A stretch of 64,000 bases of DNA, from the NCBI RefSeq assembly GCF_964656455.1, contig NC_135720.1, positions 105,102,696 through 105,166,695 of the forward strand, read 5' to 3'. Within the stretch, counting starts at the first letter, position 1. The number at the start of each line of letters is the position of its first letter. Position numbers and translations under genes: made by a program. Of the stretch, positions 37,051-46,400 are shown piece after piece. Source of the stretch: Halichoerus grypus (lineage: Eukaryota; Chordata; Mammalia; Carnivora; Phocidae). A model generated the notes under the pieces. That model had not been told where the DNA came from. It saw nothing but the letters and a program-made list of their open reading frames with translations, and did not search any database.

Positions 37051-37357
37051 GCCAAGATCAGGCTGAAATGTCCCTCTCAGGAGGTGGCAATTGGGGGTGG
37101 AGTGCCAGGAAGGCCCCATCCAGAGAAGCGGGTTAAGGTCACAGCCTCCCCACCCCACAGGCCCCCTGTGAAGGGCCTGGGAGAAGAGCTGCATTGGAAA
37201 GGTGGCTCAATTCTTAACTGGACGCTTGTGGTTTTGAAGTGGGAAGGGGCAGGATGAGGGAGGAAGAGTGGAGAGTGAGCAGGGGACAGGGATTCCTCCT
37301 CTGGGGCACTCACACCCGCTCCCCCATTCAGAGCACCAAAGGCCCCCCTGCCAGTTT
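37051..37357. other. Unique GC-rich DNA
   Basis: Nothing is recognised beyond short domain-free frames. Confidence 0.35.
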
Positions 37358-37613
37358 GAGATTGCCTCTACATTCTTTTTTTTTTTTTTTTTTAAGATTT
37401 TATTTATTTGATAGAGAGACACACAGCGAGAGAGGGAACACAAGCAGGGGGAGTGGGAGAAAGAGGAGCAGCCTTCCTGCTGAGCAGGAGCCTGATGCGG
37501 GGCTCGATTCCAGGACCCTGGGATCATGACCTGAGCCCAAGGCAGCTGCTTAACGACTGAGCCACCCAGGTGCCCCCCCCCCCTTTTTTTAAGAGAGACT
37601 GCTTCTACATTCT
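37358..37613 (-). mobile_element. CAN SINE (antisense) with 19-bp target-site duplication and extra C/T tract at its 5' end
   Basis: The SINE fills about 37377-37576 in antisense, head ending gagccacccaggtgcccc. Target copies gagattgcctctacattct (37358-37376) and gagactgcttctacattct (37595-37613) agree at 17 of 19 positions. Between the SINE head and the right copy lie extra bases, a C-run to 37583 and seven T, that belong to neither. Confidence 0.93.
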
Positions 37614-38164
37614 CCCATGGTCACTCTGACAGGTCTCCATAGGAGGAGGAAGGCTGCTCCAGGGGTCCCCCCCACCCCACAGCCGTGACCCACTGGAAGC
37701 AGCCTCTGACCCCAAGCACCTGAGTTCCAAGCAGAGGGAGCTTGGGCCAGGCATAGAGGGGGGCTGGGTGGCCTTGAGGTGATGACTTCTGCAGTGGGGA
37801 AGTTGCGAAGAAGGGGGTGGGGATTTCAGTCTCAGGGTTCCTGTGGACACCCCCCTACTGACAACAGCAGAAATGGCACATTAGGGGGCCCTACGGCACT
37901 CACCATGTCTCCCCTCAGTGTCCAGATGGGCACCTGGGAAAATGCTACTGGATGAAAGAATGTGTCCGTCTCCCCCCAGGCCCCCCATAGTCACCAGCCC
38001 CTCCCTCTCCCCACACCTCTGTCCTTTAGAGACTACAAGGACTGAGTTATTCTTAGTAGGTTTCATTCATCAAAGCGTGACAAACGGTGTCCCGGGAGGA
38101 ATGCCCGGGTGCTGCCAGAGCCAGAGGGCTAGGGTGGGGTGCAAATGCCCCATCTCAGGTGAGA
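37614..38164. other. Unique GC-rich DNA
   Basis: No gene or named repeat is recognised up to the minisatellite. Confidence 0.35.
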
Positions 38165-38465
38165 ATCCAGTGCCTTCAAGGAGCTCCAGACGGAGGGGGA
38201 GACACAGCCCTGCCCTCAGGGAGCCCCAGTCTGAGAGGGGACACAGTCCTATCCTCAGAGAGTCCCAGTCTGGGGAGGGGGAGACACAGCCCTGCCCTCA
38301 GGGAGCCTCAGTCTGAGGCGGAGACACAGCCCTGCCGTCGAGGAGCTTCCTGTGATGGAGGATACTACCCCCCACACCCCAGTCCCCTAGCCCTCAGTAA
38401 GATCCTAGACTAAAGGGTGAGATCCAACATCCTGCCCTCAAGGAACCTTTAGTTGCGTGGCAGAA
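38165..38465 (-). repeat. L2-like 40-bp minisatellite, antisense, about 6 units
   Basis: Successive units of about 36-45 bp carry the pattern cctgccctcagggagcccca, gtctgag, ggggagacacag, reading as the complement of the L2 3' segment. The unit at 38195-38235 is a perfect 41-bp reverse complement of one at 53908-53948, 15.7 kb away. Outer units are more diverged. Plus-strand frames across it give a repetitive LREPQSE-like peptide with no coding meaning. Confidence 0.85.
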
Positions 38466-38732
38466 AAACTGCTACCATCCCTGCTGGGGAAGGCACACCC
38501 AAGGCACAGATTGAAACTCAAGATGAAAAAAAGGGGTACCAGAGGGGTTTCCAGAGGCATGTGCAGCCCCCACTGCCACCGCATCTGGGAAGCCTAAATG
38601 GGGGCGCCCAGGGTCACTCGCCTGGGCAGGCTTACCGAGAAACATGCAAAGACTACATGGGGGTGGCGCCCAGACCAAGATCCCGGCACCTGAGGAACGG
38701 TTAAAGGCAAAGCCAGGTGGACTGGTTTCAAT
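38466..38732. other. Unique DNA
   Basis: Nothing is recognised. Confidence 0.3.
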
Positions 38733-38930
38733 CAGGGGTCTCAAACCCAAATGCCTTTGGGGACTAGTCTAACCACGCTGGCCTTTGCCAATGCGGAGGG
38801 CAGTCAGACAGCTCACACTGTCTGTCAGCTCTCATATTCAATAAAAAGAAACACACATACTCTTTGCAGGCCAAACAAAACCTCACTAAAGATTAAACTT
38901 GGCCCAAGACCATGAGTCTGCAGCCCCCTG
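38733..38930 (+). mobile_element. Possible hAT-type non-autonomous DNA transposon
   Basis: A 198-bp block starts caggggtctcaaaccc and ends gagtctgcagccccctg, an imperfect inverted pair like the ends of common mammalian hAT elements. The inside (cactctttgcaggccaaaca, acttggcccaagacc) resembles the ggccaaatccggccc-type core. No 8-bp target copy remains. Confidence 0.45.
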
Positions 38931-39559
38931 GACATCAGGAAAGAATTCCTGATAGAGGAAAGGTTTAAGCCTGGTTTGGATAAAGAAGCTGACAGCCAAG
39001 TTGCTCCTTCTTAGTCCCGGCCACCAGGCCTGGCTTCTGTGTCTTCAGGGCCTTCTCCCACCCTTCCTGGGATGCAAGACTTTAGCCGCTCCTCACTAGC
39101 TCCCTTCTGACACACAGGCCACAGCTGGTGGGCCTCCCGGCCCCCCTGCAGCTCCAGGTCTGTGATGAGGGTATCACCTTTCCTTGCGAGAGGGTAATTT
39201 CCCTGTCAGGGGAAGGAGCCTGTGGGGCAGGTCACAAGCCACCCTGAAATAAGCTGATCTGGGAGTTCTGGCTGGGTGGCCTTCCCCGTGAAAACCTTCA
39301 CTTTTCTGTGCCTCAAGTGCAAAATGGGGATACTCTTGCCCTGGTGCCCTGCCCTGGACGGTTACTTTCCACGGGCCTCAGTGTCCCTGTCAATGCAGCG
39401 GGTCCTGCCTCCTCCCCACTCTCCGAGTCCCTTGTCCCTTCCGGACAGACAACTGGAGGGCTGTCGGCTCACGGGAGGGAGGGGCGGGGCGGCCTTCTGC
39501 ACCTCGAGGCTCGGGTCTCCAAGTCCTGCACCTCCCCTCTCCCCACCACAGGTGGGGTC
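38931..39559. other. Unique DNA leading into the CpG island
   Basis: No exon is recognised. GC and CpG rise from about 39.45 kb. Confidence 0.4.
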
Positions 39560-40003
39560 TCAGGGCAGTCCCGGAGGGCGACAGGAGACGTCGGCGGGCA
39601 GAGCCACCAAGCGCGCTCCTGGGGCCCGGGGACAGGGGACGGGTTCCTAATTCGGGCGCGCTGGCCGAGCGCAGCAGAGCGCCGCGGAGGAGAGCGGCGG
39701 TGGGTAATTAGAGCGCGTTAGCCGTGCCCCTGCCATCCCGTCATTTCTCCGCGCTCTCCGGCCGTGTGGTGGGAGGTGAAGCGATGCGGGCTCGGCTCTG
39801 AGTCAGCCTCTCCGAGGTCCGGGTGGGGACGCAGGGGGCGGCAGAGGCCGTGGAGAAAGGACTCCTGCCGCGGGAGGCGCCATCGCCCTCCCCTGGCGCG
39901 GAGTCACCTGTCCGGGCGCTGCTCGCCCGGCGCCCGACTGCCGCGCGCACGGGAGGGCGTGGCATGGGGCGTGGCCAGGAGGGGGCGTGACCTCCCCCTC
40001 CCC

Positions 40004-40022
40004 TGGCTTCCAGGGGGCGCTC
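40004..40022 (+). promoter_or_regulatory. CTCF-like motif inside the CpG island
   Basis: The 19-mer contains the full ccagggggcgct core and tggc in the upstream part. By my alignment it agrees with the vertebrate CTCF consensus at 16 of 19 positions. It lies on the plus strand. Occupancy is an inference. Confidence 0.6.
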
Positions 40023-40329
40023 TTCGGTCCAGCGGATCTTCCGCGGGCATCGAGTGGTGTCCCCGCACCTAGCCATGTGGCCCGCTCCCCGCGCGCAGGT
40101 GGACGGAAAGAGATGCAGAGGCAATGCGCGAGGCAGAGACTCCCCAAATTCCGTCAGCGATGGGCAACAGGTCTTAGGACGGCGATAGAAAAAAAAAAAA
40201 GAAAAAGAGAGAGCTATCAGAAGGGAGTGGGGACGCATGTTGTACCCGAGCCCTGAAATCAATTCTGGGGGAGCAGGGAGGAGCCAGTGGGGGGCTGAGG
40301 CTGGGAGGGGAGTTTATTTATTAGCCAGA

Positions 40330-40524
40330 TTAGCCAGCATTAATGGGGGAGCAGTGGTGGCCGGCGGCGGCAGGGACATAGTTGGCATAGCTGGCATAGC
40401 GGCGGGGCCTCCCGCGGCGCGGGGCTCTGACGGCTTCAAAGGGGCTTAAAGAGGCCCGTGGTGGCACTGCCACGGCCCCGCGGGGGAGGGCGTGGGCGCA
40501 GGCGGTGGGGGAGAAGGCGGCCAT
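40330..40524 (-). CDS. Candidate 64-residue microprotein ORF, unrecognised
   Basis: A minus-strand ORF starts at a true ATG in strong initiation context (A at -3, G at +4) and ends TAA. An AATAAA polyadenylation signal follows 12 bp later (40313-40318, minus strand). It lies in the second CpG cluster. The peptide starts MAAFSPTACAHALP and ends YVPAAAGHHCSPINAG. It is Ala/Pro/Arg-rich with no domain, signal peptide or membrane segment, and I recognise no family. A short tandem (ctatgccagctatgccaac) underlies the YASYANY part. Being short and in GC-rich DNA, it may be chance. Confidence 0.15.
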   Translation of the reverse strand: MAAFSPTACAHALPRGAVAVPPRASLSPFEAVRAPRRGRPRRYASYANYVPAAAGHHCSPINAG

Positions 40525-40535
40525 TGTGCACCGAG

Positions 40536-40730
40536 GGATTAGGGATCTGGCCTGGAAGGAATTTTAAACTGCTGCGAGCCAGCGCCCCAGGACTCCCCTC
40601 CCGCCCCACCACTGCTCTCCTGAGCTGGAGCACGCTGCGATGTTTACCTGCATTTTGGTGTCTGGGGGTCCTCCCCCTTCCTTCCTCCCTTAGATCGGAC
40701 GCATCGAGGGTTGTCAGCTTTGACAAATAA
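40536..40730. other. Unique DNA between island and MITE
   Basis: CpG density falls away here and no gene is recognised. Confidence 0.35.
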
Positions 40731-40888
40731 AAGTACAGGATGTCCGGTTCAATTTGAATTCCAAATAAGCAATGAATACTTTTTTTTTTAGTGTAAGTAC
40801 GCCCCAAATGTTGTATGGGATATACTTATACTAAAACATTATTCGTCGTTTATCTGAAATTCAAATTTAACTGGACGTCTTGTATTTT
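40731..40888. mobile_element. Palindromic MITE (non-autonomous DNA transposon)
   Basis: Two arms of about 75 bp are inverted copies: left gtacaggatgtccggttcaa and aatttgaattccaaataagc, right gtttatctgaaattcaaatt and aactggacgtcttgtat. By eye they match at roughly 80%. The centre (gccccaaatgttgtatggga) completes a near-continuous hairpin. This palindrome is a repeated element in placental mammals, but I cannot give its database name safely. It lies about 200 bp beyond the CpG island. Confidence 0.85.
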
Positions 40889-43099
40889 TTTCTAGCAGCA
40901 CTAAAGTCACTGAAATGTCTAATCCATGTCAGCAACAGATTGGGGGGCCCAGAAAGATTCTATGTGGCCGTGTGTCTCTACCCTCAGACTAAGTTTCTTG
41001 AAGCCCGGTACTCTGTTTCACCCTTCAGAATGGAGCTTTGATGGTAGAACACGTCTCCATCGGAGTGAGATCTTCCTGAGGATGGGGGCTGAATTTCAGA
41101 TTGGAGTTAGTTAGTAGGTCGATGTCTGAGTCCCCTTCATCACACTGGGCATACCCTGAGGCAGGGTCTGTGTGCTGTTGGGAGGGCGGGTCTGTCTCCT
41201 CCCTCAGGCAGGTGGAGGGCCCTCCCCCCATTAGTATAGCTCCCTGCCCACAGGGGGCGCTAAGGGCCCAGAGCACTGACCTGCAGATGGATGCGTCCTG
41301 GATTTTGGCGCTCAGGGCTGGCAGGTTCTCTGGGATGGATGCACCTGGGGATTTGGGGGGTGGGGCCTCCATCCTGTGTGGCTCCTGACTTGGTCCTTGC
41401 TCTGGCAGTCGAGGCCAAGGCCTGCTGGGGCCAGAGGCTATGGTCGGCATTGCGGGAGAAGCTCTGAGTCTGGTTACCCAGTTTCTGCAAAGAAGGGACA
41501 GTGTGGCCCTAGGTACAGAAGGGCCCTGCCCCGCCTCTCCCTATAACCATGACAGCCAAGCCCCCATCCTCCATTAGCCTCACTAAAGCCCACCGCCCAG
41601 CCTTCGCCTGTTCTGTTCTCTCTGTCCAAAGCGCCTGCTCTTTCTGTCCTCAAGAACACCTGAAGTCTCACCACTTCTGGATGCTCTGGCCTTCAGCAGA
41701 GTAGGTATGGCCAGGTAGGCTGCTTGGGCCCTGGGGGATCTTATGGTAAAAAAAGCCCTCTGTCTGCTCCCTCCTTCCTCACCAGCCTGGGGCCACAGGG
41801 GCTAAAGAGGGGCTAAAGGGCCAGGGTGGGAAACACGGGAAGGTTGGGGAGTGTAGATGCAAGCCTCTGCCACCCTCTCCTCCCCCTCCGCCCCCTGTAG
41901 CCCCTTCCCAAATCCCTTCATCCCCTGGGGCCTCTCAACTCTTTTCCCTTAAAGCTGAGGGAAGCTGGGGAGAAGTCTTTTCCCACGGTCCCAGCCTCAA
42001 CAACCCCCCACCCCCTGCTCCTTTGGCCACAACCACCTCAGCCGCTGCAGAGCCTGGCCTGGCCTACCCCGTCCCTGCAGGGCCCCCTCCTTGTGCCGGG
42101 GCGCCTGCTTCCGCGGGTGGCATCATCACCCCATTCCTTAGCCTGCCCAGTCATCAGGTCGGCAATTAGCTACTTCCTCTCAGCAGCATGAGGCCACCGA
42201 ACGTCACAGCCCCTCCCCCGGCCAGCCACGGGCGGGAGTGCTGGGGGTGCCCCCCACACTTTGTAGTATGTGCCAAGTCCTGGCACGAACCCCCCCTCAA
42301 AACCACTGAGCGCTGGGGTAATGAGCCTCCCATCGAGGGAGCCGGGTGCTCCCTGTGTTTCCTGGGGGCGGGAGAAGCCTCCTCCTCCATGTCACCCCAT
42401 CCCATTGGATGAGGACACTCCCGCTGCCTGGGTGGGGCCATACCAGCTCAAGGGCACCAGTGGCCAGAGCAGGCGGGGCCTCAGACTCAGGTGTCTCTGT
42501 CCCCAGATACAGGTGGCTTTTACCAGGCTCTTACCTGGGGGCCAGGAGTCTGAACTGACGGTGGCAGTTCTGTGGTAAGGGAAGAGAAACGGGGAGTCCT
42601 GCTATAGACACCCAAAGATGCAGGGGGGGGCAGACTCTTCATGAACACCCCCAGGGGCTGACACACGCGTGCCCGGGCACACTCACAGCTCCAACCTGTG
42701 AATGTATATCCCACCGCAGCTCTGCCCTCGTGTGTCTCCGATGGGCAAACCCAGCTGGAGCTAGAGCTGTGTGCCCAGGAGCCCCATCCTCCAGACGTGT
42801 GCGCACAAACCCACCAACATTCTCAGACAGGCAATAAATTCACGGCCACACCAAAAACAAAACCAGGACACGGCCAAGAAGTCCAGGAGGGTGGGAGGAG
42901 AGGGAGAGACCACCCCCTAATTTGTCCTGCCACCCCATGGGCCAGGCGGTCTTCCTGGGGAAGGGGGGGAGCAAGACCGCACCTGGAGGGGGTGTGTGTG
43001 GTGGGCAGGTGGGCTGCCGTGAGAGCAGCTGTGGTCTGAGGGTGGAGGAGTGGGTAAGGTGTGGATTTCCAGAGAGAATAAAAAATGCCAACAAACATA
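40889..43099. other. GC-rich unique DNA with C-tracts
   Basis: No gene is recognised over 2.2 kb. The left end (40980-41110, cagactaagtttcttgaagc) weakly resembles an L2 3' end. The block 41990-42180 has motif-rich, unique-looking sequence (ctttggccacaaccacctca, ggcaattagctacttcctct) that could be an enhancer, but this is only a guess. Confidence 0.35.
41244..41262 (+). promoter_or_regulatory. Second CTCF-like motif
   Basis: A plus-strand 19-mer with the exact agggggcgcta core agrees with the consensus at about 15 of 19 positions. It has the same orientation as the motif 1.24 kb upstream in the CpG island. Confidence 0.5.
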
Positions 43100-43240
43100 A
43101 ACACATGTGTGTAATTTTAGGCAGGCCATTTAACTCCTTAGGACCTCCGCAATAACATCTGTAAAATGGGGATGACGAGAACACCATTTAAACTTGGTTG
43201 TGAGGGTTAAATGAGATCAGTGGCTCACAGCGGGCCCTAA
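43100..43240 (+). mobile_element. MIR SINE (sense)
   Basis: The order ggcaggccatttaactcctt, acatctgtaaaatggggatg, ttgtgagggttaaatgagat fits the sense MIR core to 3' part. Confidence 0.88.
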
Positions 43241-43865
43241 GCCAACAAGACTATGGAAAAGACCCTCCCAGTGTCCTGTCTCTGGGTGGTGGGTTTGCCT
43301 AAAAGAGCTGCCCTGGCAGATTAACAGCCCTCATTCTGGGCCTTACCTGAACACTACTCACCTCTGTCTTTCTCCCTTTCCGGTCGGGCCCCAGGCCAGG
43401 CATGGTGGGTGACGGGGTGCTACTCCAGATGGGCCTGGGGGCGGGGCCTGGGAGGGGCTGGCTACCTGCCCCACCCCTACCTGTCTGGCACGCCGGAGCT
43501 GAGGGCTGGCTTCCAGCCCCGAGAGGGTATGAGTCAGCCAGAGCCTCCCCATCCGGGCAGATGCTGTGCAGGGGATGGGAGCTTGGGTGGAGGGGCCTTC
43601 TAGGAACATTCCTGGAAAAGGACCCGGGAACAGGCGTTGTCCCCTGGAGCCACCGCCTCAGCCTCCCGTTCTGTGCCCAACTCAGCAAATACCCTTGTCC
43701 TTGCTTCGCACAGCTCACCCTCTGGAGTCATGAGGCAAGGCCCCACTTGCCCACCCCCGGCTAGCCCCAAGCACCTCCTCAGCCACAGGGAGCTGGGCCC
43801 GCTGCCGCCATGCTGCCTTCCCGCCCTCCTCAGCAAGGCCAGCGGGGTCTCCAAAGTCCTGCGCG
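43241..43865. other. Unique GC-rich DNA
   Basis: No gene is recognised. An AP-1/MARE-type sequence (atgagtcagc) lies near 43530. Confidence 0.35.
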
Positions 43866-44036
43866 CAGGGGCACACATGCACGCCTGCTCACGTACACGT
43901 GCCCATGGCCATAGACGCACGACCAGAGACACCAAGGTAGACATGTCCTGGCAAGCACACGCACACACACACTGCGCTCCCTCGCGCTGTACACACCCAC
44001 ACAAACACTCATGTGTGCTCACATACAAACGTGCGG
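43866..44036. repeat. Degenerate AC-rich repeat
   Basis: An imperfect CA-rich tract (gcacacatgcacgcctgctc, agcacacgcacacacacact, cacacccacacaaacactca) looks like a decayed dinucleotide array. Confidence 0.75.
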
Positions 44037-44047
44037 AGTCATCATCA

Positions 44048-44518
44048 GTGTGGCTGGTTGAATGTGTCCCTCAAGAGATAAGTTGAAGTCCTAACCCCCA
44101 GTACCTGGGAACTTGACCTTCGTTGGAAATGGAGTCACTGTAGATGTAATCAGGTTAAGATGATAGCTTACTGGATTAGGGTGGACCTTAAATCCAAGGA
44201 CTAGGGTCCTCTTAGGGAGAGAGAAATTTGTAGACACAGAAACACGGAGACACACAGGGAAGAAGGCCGTGGGACAATGGAGGCGGAAATTATAGCGAGG
44301 AAGCTACAAGCCAAGGAACCCCAAGGATGGCCTGCCACCACCGGAAGCCAGCGGAGAGGCGTGGAAGACTCTCCCTCAGGGCGTCCAGAATAAACAAACC
44401 CTGCCAACACCTCGGTTTTGGACTATGGTCTCCTCCTCGACTATGAGAGATTACATCCCTGTTGTTGTAAGCCACCATGTCTTCGATGGTTTGTTAGGCA
44501 ACTCTAGGAAATGAATAT
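44048..44518 (+). mobile_element. MaLR LTR (MLT1-type), solo
   Basis: About 470 bp follow the MLT1-like LTR in order: ggttgaatgtgtccctcaag, gttgaagtcctaacccccag, ttggaaatggagtcactgta, ggattagggtggaccttaaa, gctacaagccaaggaacccc, ccctgccaacacctcggttt, ttacatccctgttgttgtaa, gccaccatgtcttcgatgg. No gag, pol or env sequence is nearby, so it is a solo LTR or an isolated fragment. Confidence 0.88.
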
Positions 44519-44520
44519 AA

Positions 44521-44522
<2 letters not shown>

Positions 44523-44556
<34 letters not shown>

Positions 44557-44576
44557 TCACACACTCACACACATGT
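44523..44576. repeat. (AC)n microsatellite
   Basis: A pure AC run (about 44523-44552) is followed by imperfect copies (actcacacactcacacacat). It abuts the LTR 3' end. Confidence 0.93.
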
Positions 44577-44699
44577 GACTGGCTCTGGGTTCAGTGAGGA
44601 GGTTGGTGGAGTTCCTCTTGGGTGTTCCTCTGTGTCCGTCCTCCTTCCCCTGTGAGTGGCCGGTGGACCCAAAAAAGCTCATAGGCTAGGACAGTAGCT
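44577..44699. other. Unique spacer
   Basis: Nothing is recognised. Confidence 0.3.
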
Positions 44700-45145
44700 C
44701 AATAGGTTTTTATTTTTAAATTTTTAAAAACTGAAGTACGGTTGAGATACAACGTCATATTCACGTGTCCAGCATAGTGACTCAGCGTTCCAGTACATTA
44801 CACAACACTCCCCAAGATAAGTAGATGATAAGTAAGATGGTAGTCACCATTTGTCACCACACAACGTTATTGCAATATCATCGACTATTGGCTATATTCC
44901 CTTTGCTGTACTTTTCATCCTTGTGACTTATTTAGTTTATTTATAACTGGGAGTTTGTACCTCTTAATCCCCTTCACCTTTTTTGCCCATCCCCCACCCC
45001 GATTTGGTCTCTCTATTTATGAATCTGTTTCGGTTTGCTCCTTTGTTTTGTTTTTTAGATTCCACATGTAAGTGAAATCATATGGTATTTGTCGTTCTCT
45101 GCCTGACTTATTTCACTTAGCATAATACCCTCTGTGTCTATCCAA
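44700..45145 (-). mobile_element. L1 3'UTR fragment (antisense)
   Basis: The order aaactgaagtacggttgaga, tcacgtgtccagcatagtga, cattgcaatatcatcgactattg-like text, ttgctgtacttttcatcc, aagtgaaatcatatggtatt, gcataataccctctgtg is the complement of an L1 3'UTR of an intermediate-age subfamily. It ends where the ORF2 end would begin. Confidence 0.85.
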
Positions 45146-45244
45146 GGAGCTCAGAGTAATATTTAATCTCTCCGTGCCTCCCTGGAGTTCTTAATGACGC
45201 ATCCACCCCCAAATCTGCTCTCCAGAATGGGTTGCCATGTTTAT

Positions 45245-45306
45245 CTGCCCAAAAGACGTGTCTAAGAATGCTATGGCTGCCGTAATCATATGACATCAGA
45301 AGTGGA
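45245..45306 (+). mobile_element. Old L1 (sense), left part split by a SINE
   Basis: The sequence aaagacgtgtctaagaatgc and atggctgccgtaatcatatg fits the sense L1 ORF2 C-terminus. The element resumes at 45505 after the SINE. Confidence 0.65.
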
Positions 45307-45511
45307 GGGGCGCCGGGTAGCTCAGTCGGTTAAGCCTCCGACTCTTGATTTTGGCTCAGGTCATGGTCTCAGGGTCATGGGATTGAGCCCCACATTGGAC
45401 TCTCTGCTCAGTTCAGAGTCTGCTGAAGATTTTCTCCCGGCCCCTCTGCCCACCCACCCCCTGCTTGTGCACATGCGCTCTTTTTCTCTCTCTCTCTAAA
45501 AAAAAAGTGGA
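45300..45511 (+). mobile_element. CAN SINE (sense), older subfamily, 7-bp target copies
   Basis: The head ggcgccgggtagctcagtcg leads into ttaagcctccgactcttgat, ttggctcaggtcatggtctc, ggattgagccccacattgg and a tail ctctctctctaaaaaaaaag. The actcttgatttt variant marks an older subfamily. Target copies aagtgga lie at 45300-45306 and 45505-45511. Confidence 0.93.
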
Positions 45512-45930
45512 AACAACCTAAACGTCCATCGACAGAATAGATGAATAAATTATGAGGGACTCAATGGACAGCTACTTGGCCATGAAAAAGGAAGAACCAG
45601 CACTGCAGGATTACTCACAGGACGCTCACAGACCTCGGGCCGAACAGACTGGTCCAGACACAGAAGGCATGCCGTCGGAGTGCATTTGTATGGGGTTCAA
45701 GGACAGGCGAAGCCAATCTGTGGGGACACAAGTTAGAATAGGGGTTACCTCTGGGGGAGAGGATTGACTGGTTGGGGCTTGAGGGAGCCTCGTGCTGTGC
45801 TTTGTCTGGGCGGGGACTACACAGCATATGCATACACACAAACTCACCGAGCTGCGGCCTCAAGATTTGTACAATTTGATGCACAAATCTTATACCTCGA
45901 TAAAAAGTAAATTTGAAAAACCAGTTTCCA
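45505..45930 (+). mobile_element. Old L1 3' end (sense)
   Basis: The order ggaaacaacctaaacgtcca, tcgacagaatagatgaataa, gggttacctctgggggagag, gatttgtacaatttgatgca, tatacctcgataaaaagtaa follows the L1 ORF2 end and 3'UTR. The frame is lost. Confidence 0.85.
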
Positions 45931-46194
45931 GGCAGTCCATGACCAGAAGCCACAGCAGAGCATCTTCTAGGATGGATGCCCTGTCCCATGCTGCACCTGT
46001 GTCCTCAGGCCTGGGGCCACTTGTGTGGCTGACTTTCCAGATCTTTGTTGACTGTAAACACCAAGCCTGGGGCTGCCAGGGGAGACTGTGGAGGCCTGTC
46101 AGGACAGCCAGACCTTCCAGAGATGATCCATCTTTGGGTGGGAATGGTGAGTGTACGGGATGCTACTGCAATCCCCCATTAAAGACCAAAAGTG
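45931..46194. other. Unique DNA
   Basis: Nothing is recognised. Confidence 0.3.
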
Positions 46195-46400
46195 ATGATT
46201 TCTTCCACAAAACGCCCCCACTGCAGAGGAATAATGACCTTTTATTCAGCTTCTGCTATCTGCCGGGTAGGCACTGAGCACCTCTGAGGGACGTGGGAGA
46301 GTTGCTGCCTCATAGACAAGAAAACGTAGGCTCTGAAATGTTGAGGTGAATGCCCAAGGTCACACAGGAAGCCCAGCAGAGAGGATTTTGCCTGACAGTT
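46195..46400 (-). mobile_element. MIR SINE (antisense)
   Basis: The order tctgctatctgccgggtagg, agacaagaaaacgtaggctc, gcccaaggtcacacaggaag, gaggattttgcctgacag fits a reverse MIR. Confidence 0.85.

Larger units (their letters stand above)
39560..40535. promoter_or_regulatory. CpG island, candidate promoter
   Basis: CpG dinucleotides number about 6 to 12 per 60 bp over most of 39560-40190, with a second cluster at 40345-40530. Nearly all other parts of the window have 0 to 2. GC is very high and no TATA box is evident. Such islands usually mark transcription starts or constitutive regulatory sites. The island holds a CTCF-like motif at 40004 and a minus-strand short ORF at 40330. No spliced gene could be traced from it, so direction is unknown. 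Confidence 0.8.

Noticed and set aside
44048..44518. Endogenous retrovirus with coding capacity
   Set aside because: Only solo MaLR-type LTR sequence is seen here and at 57.6-58.5 kb, with no gag, pol or env nearby.
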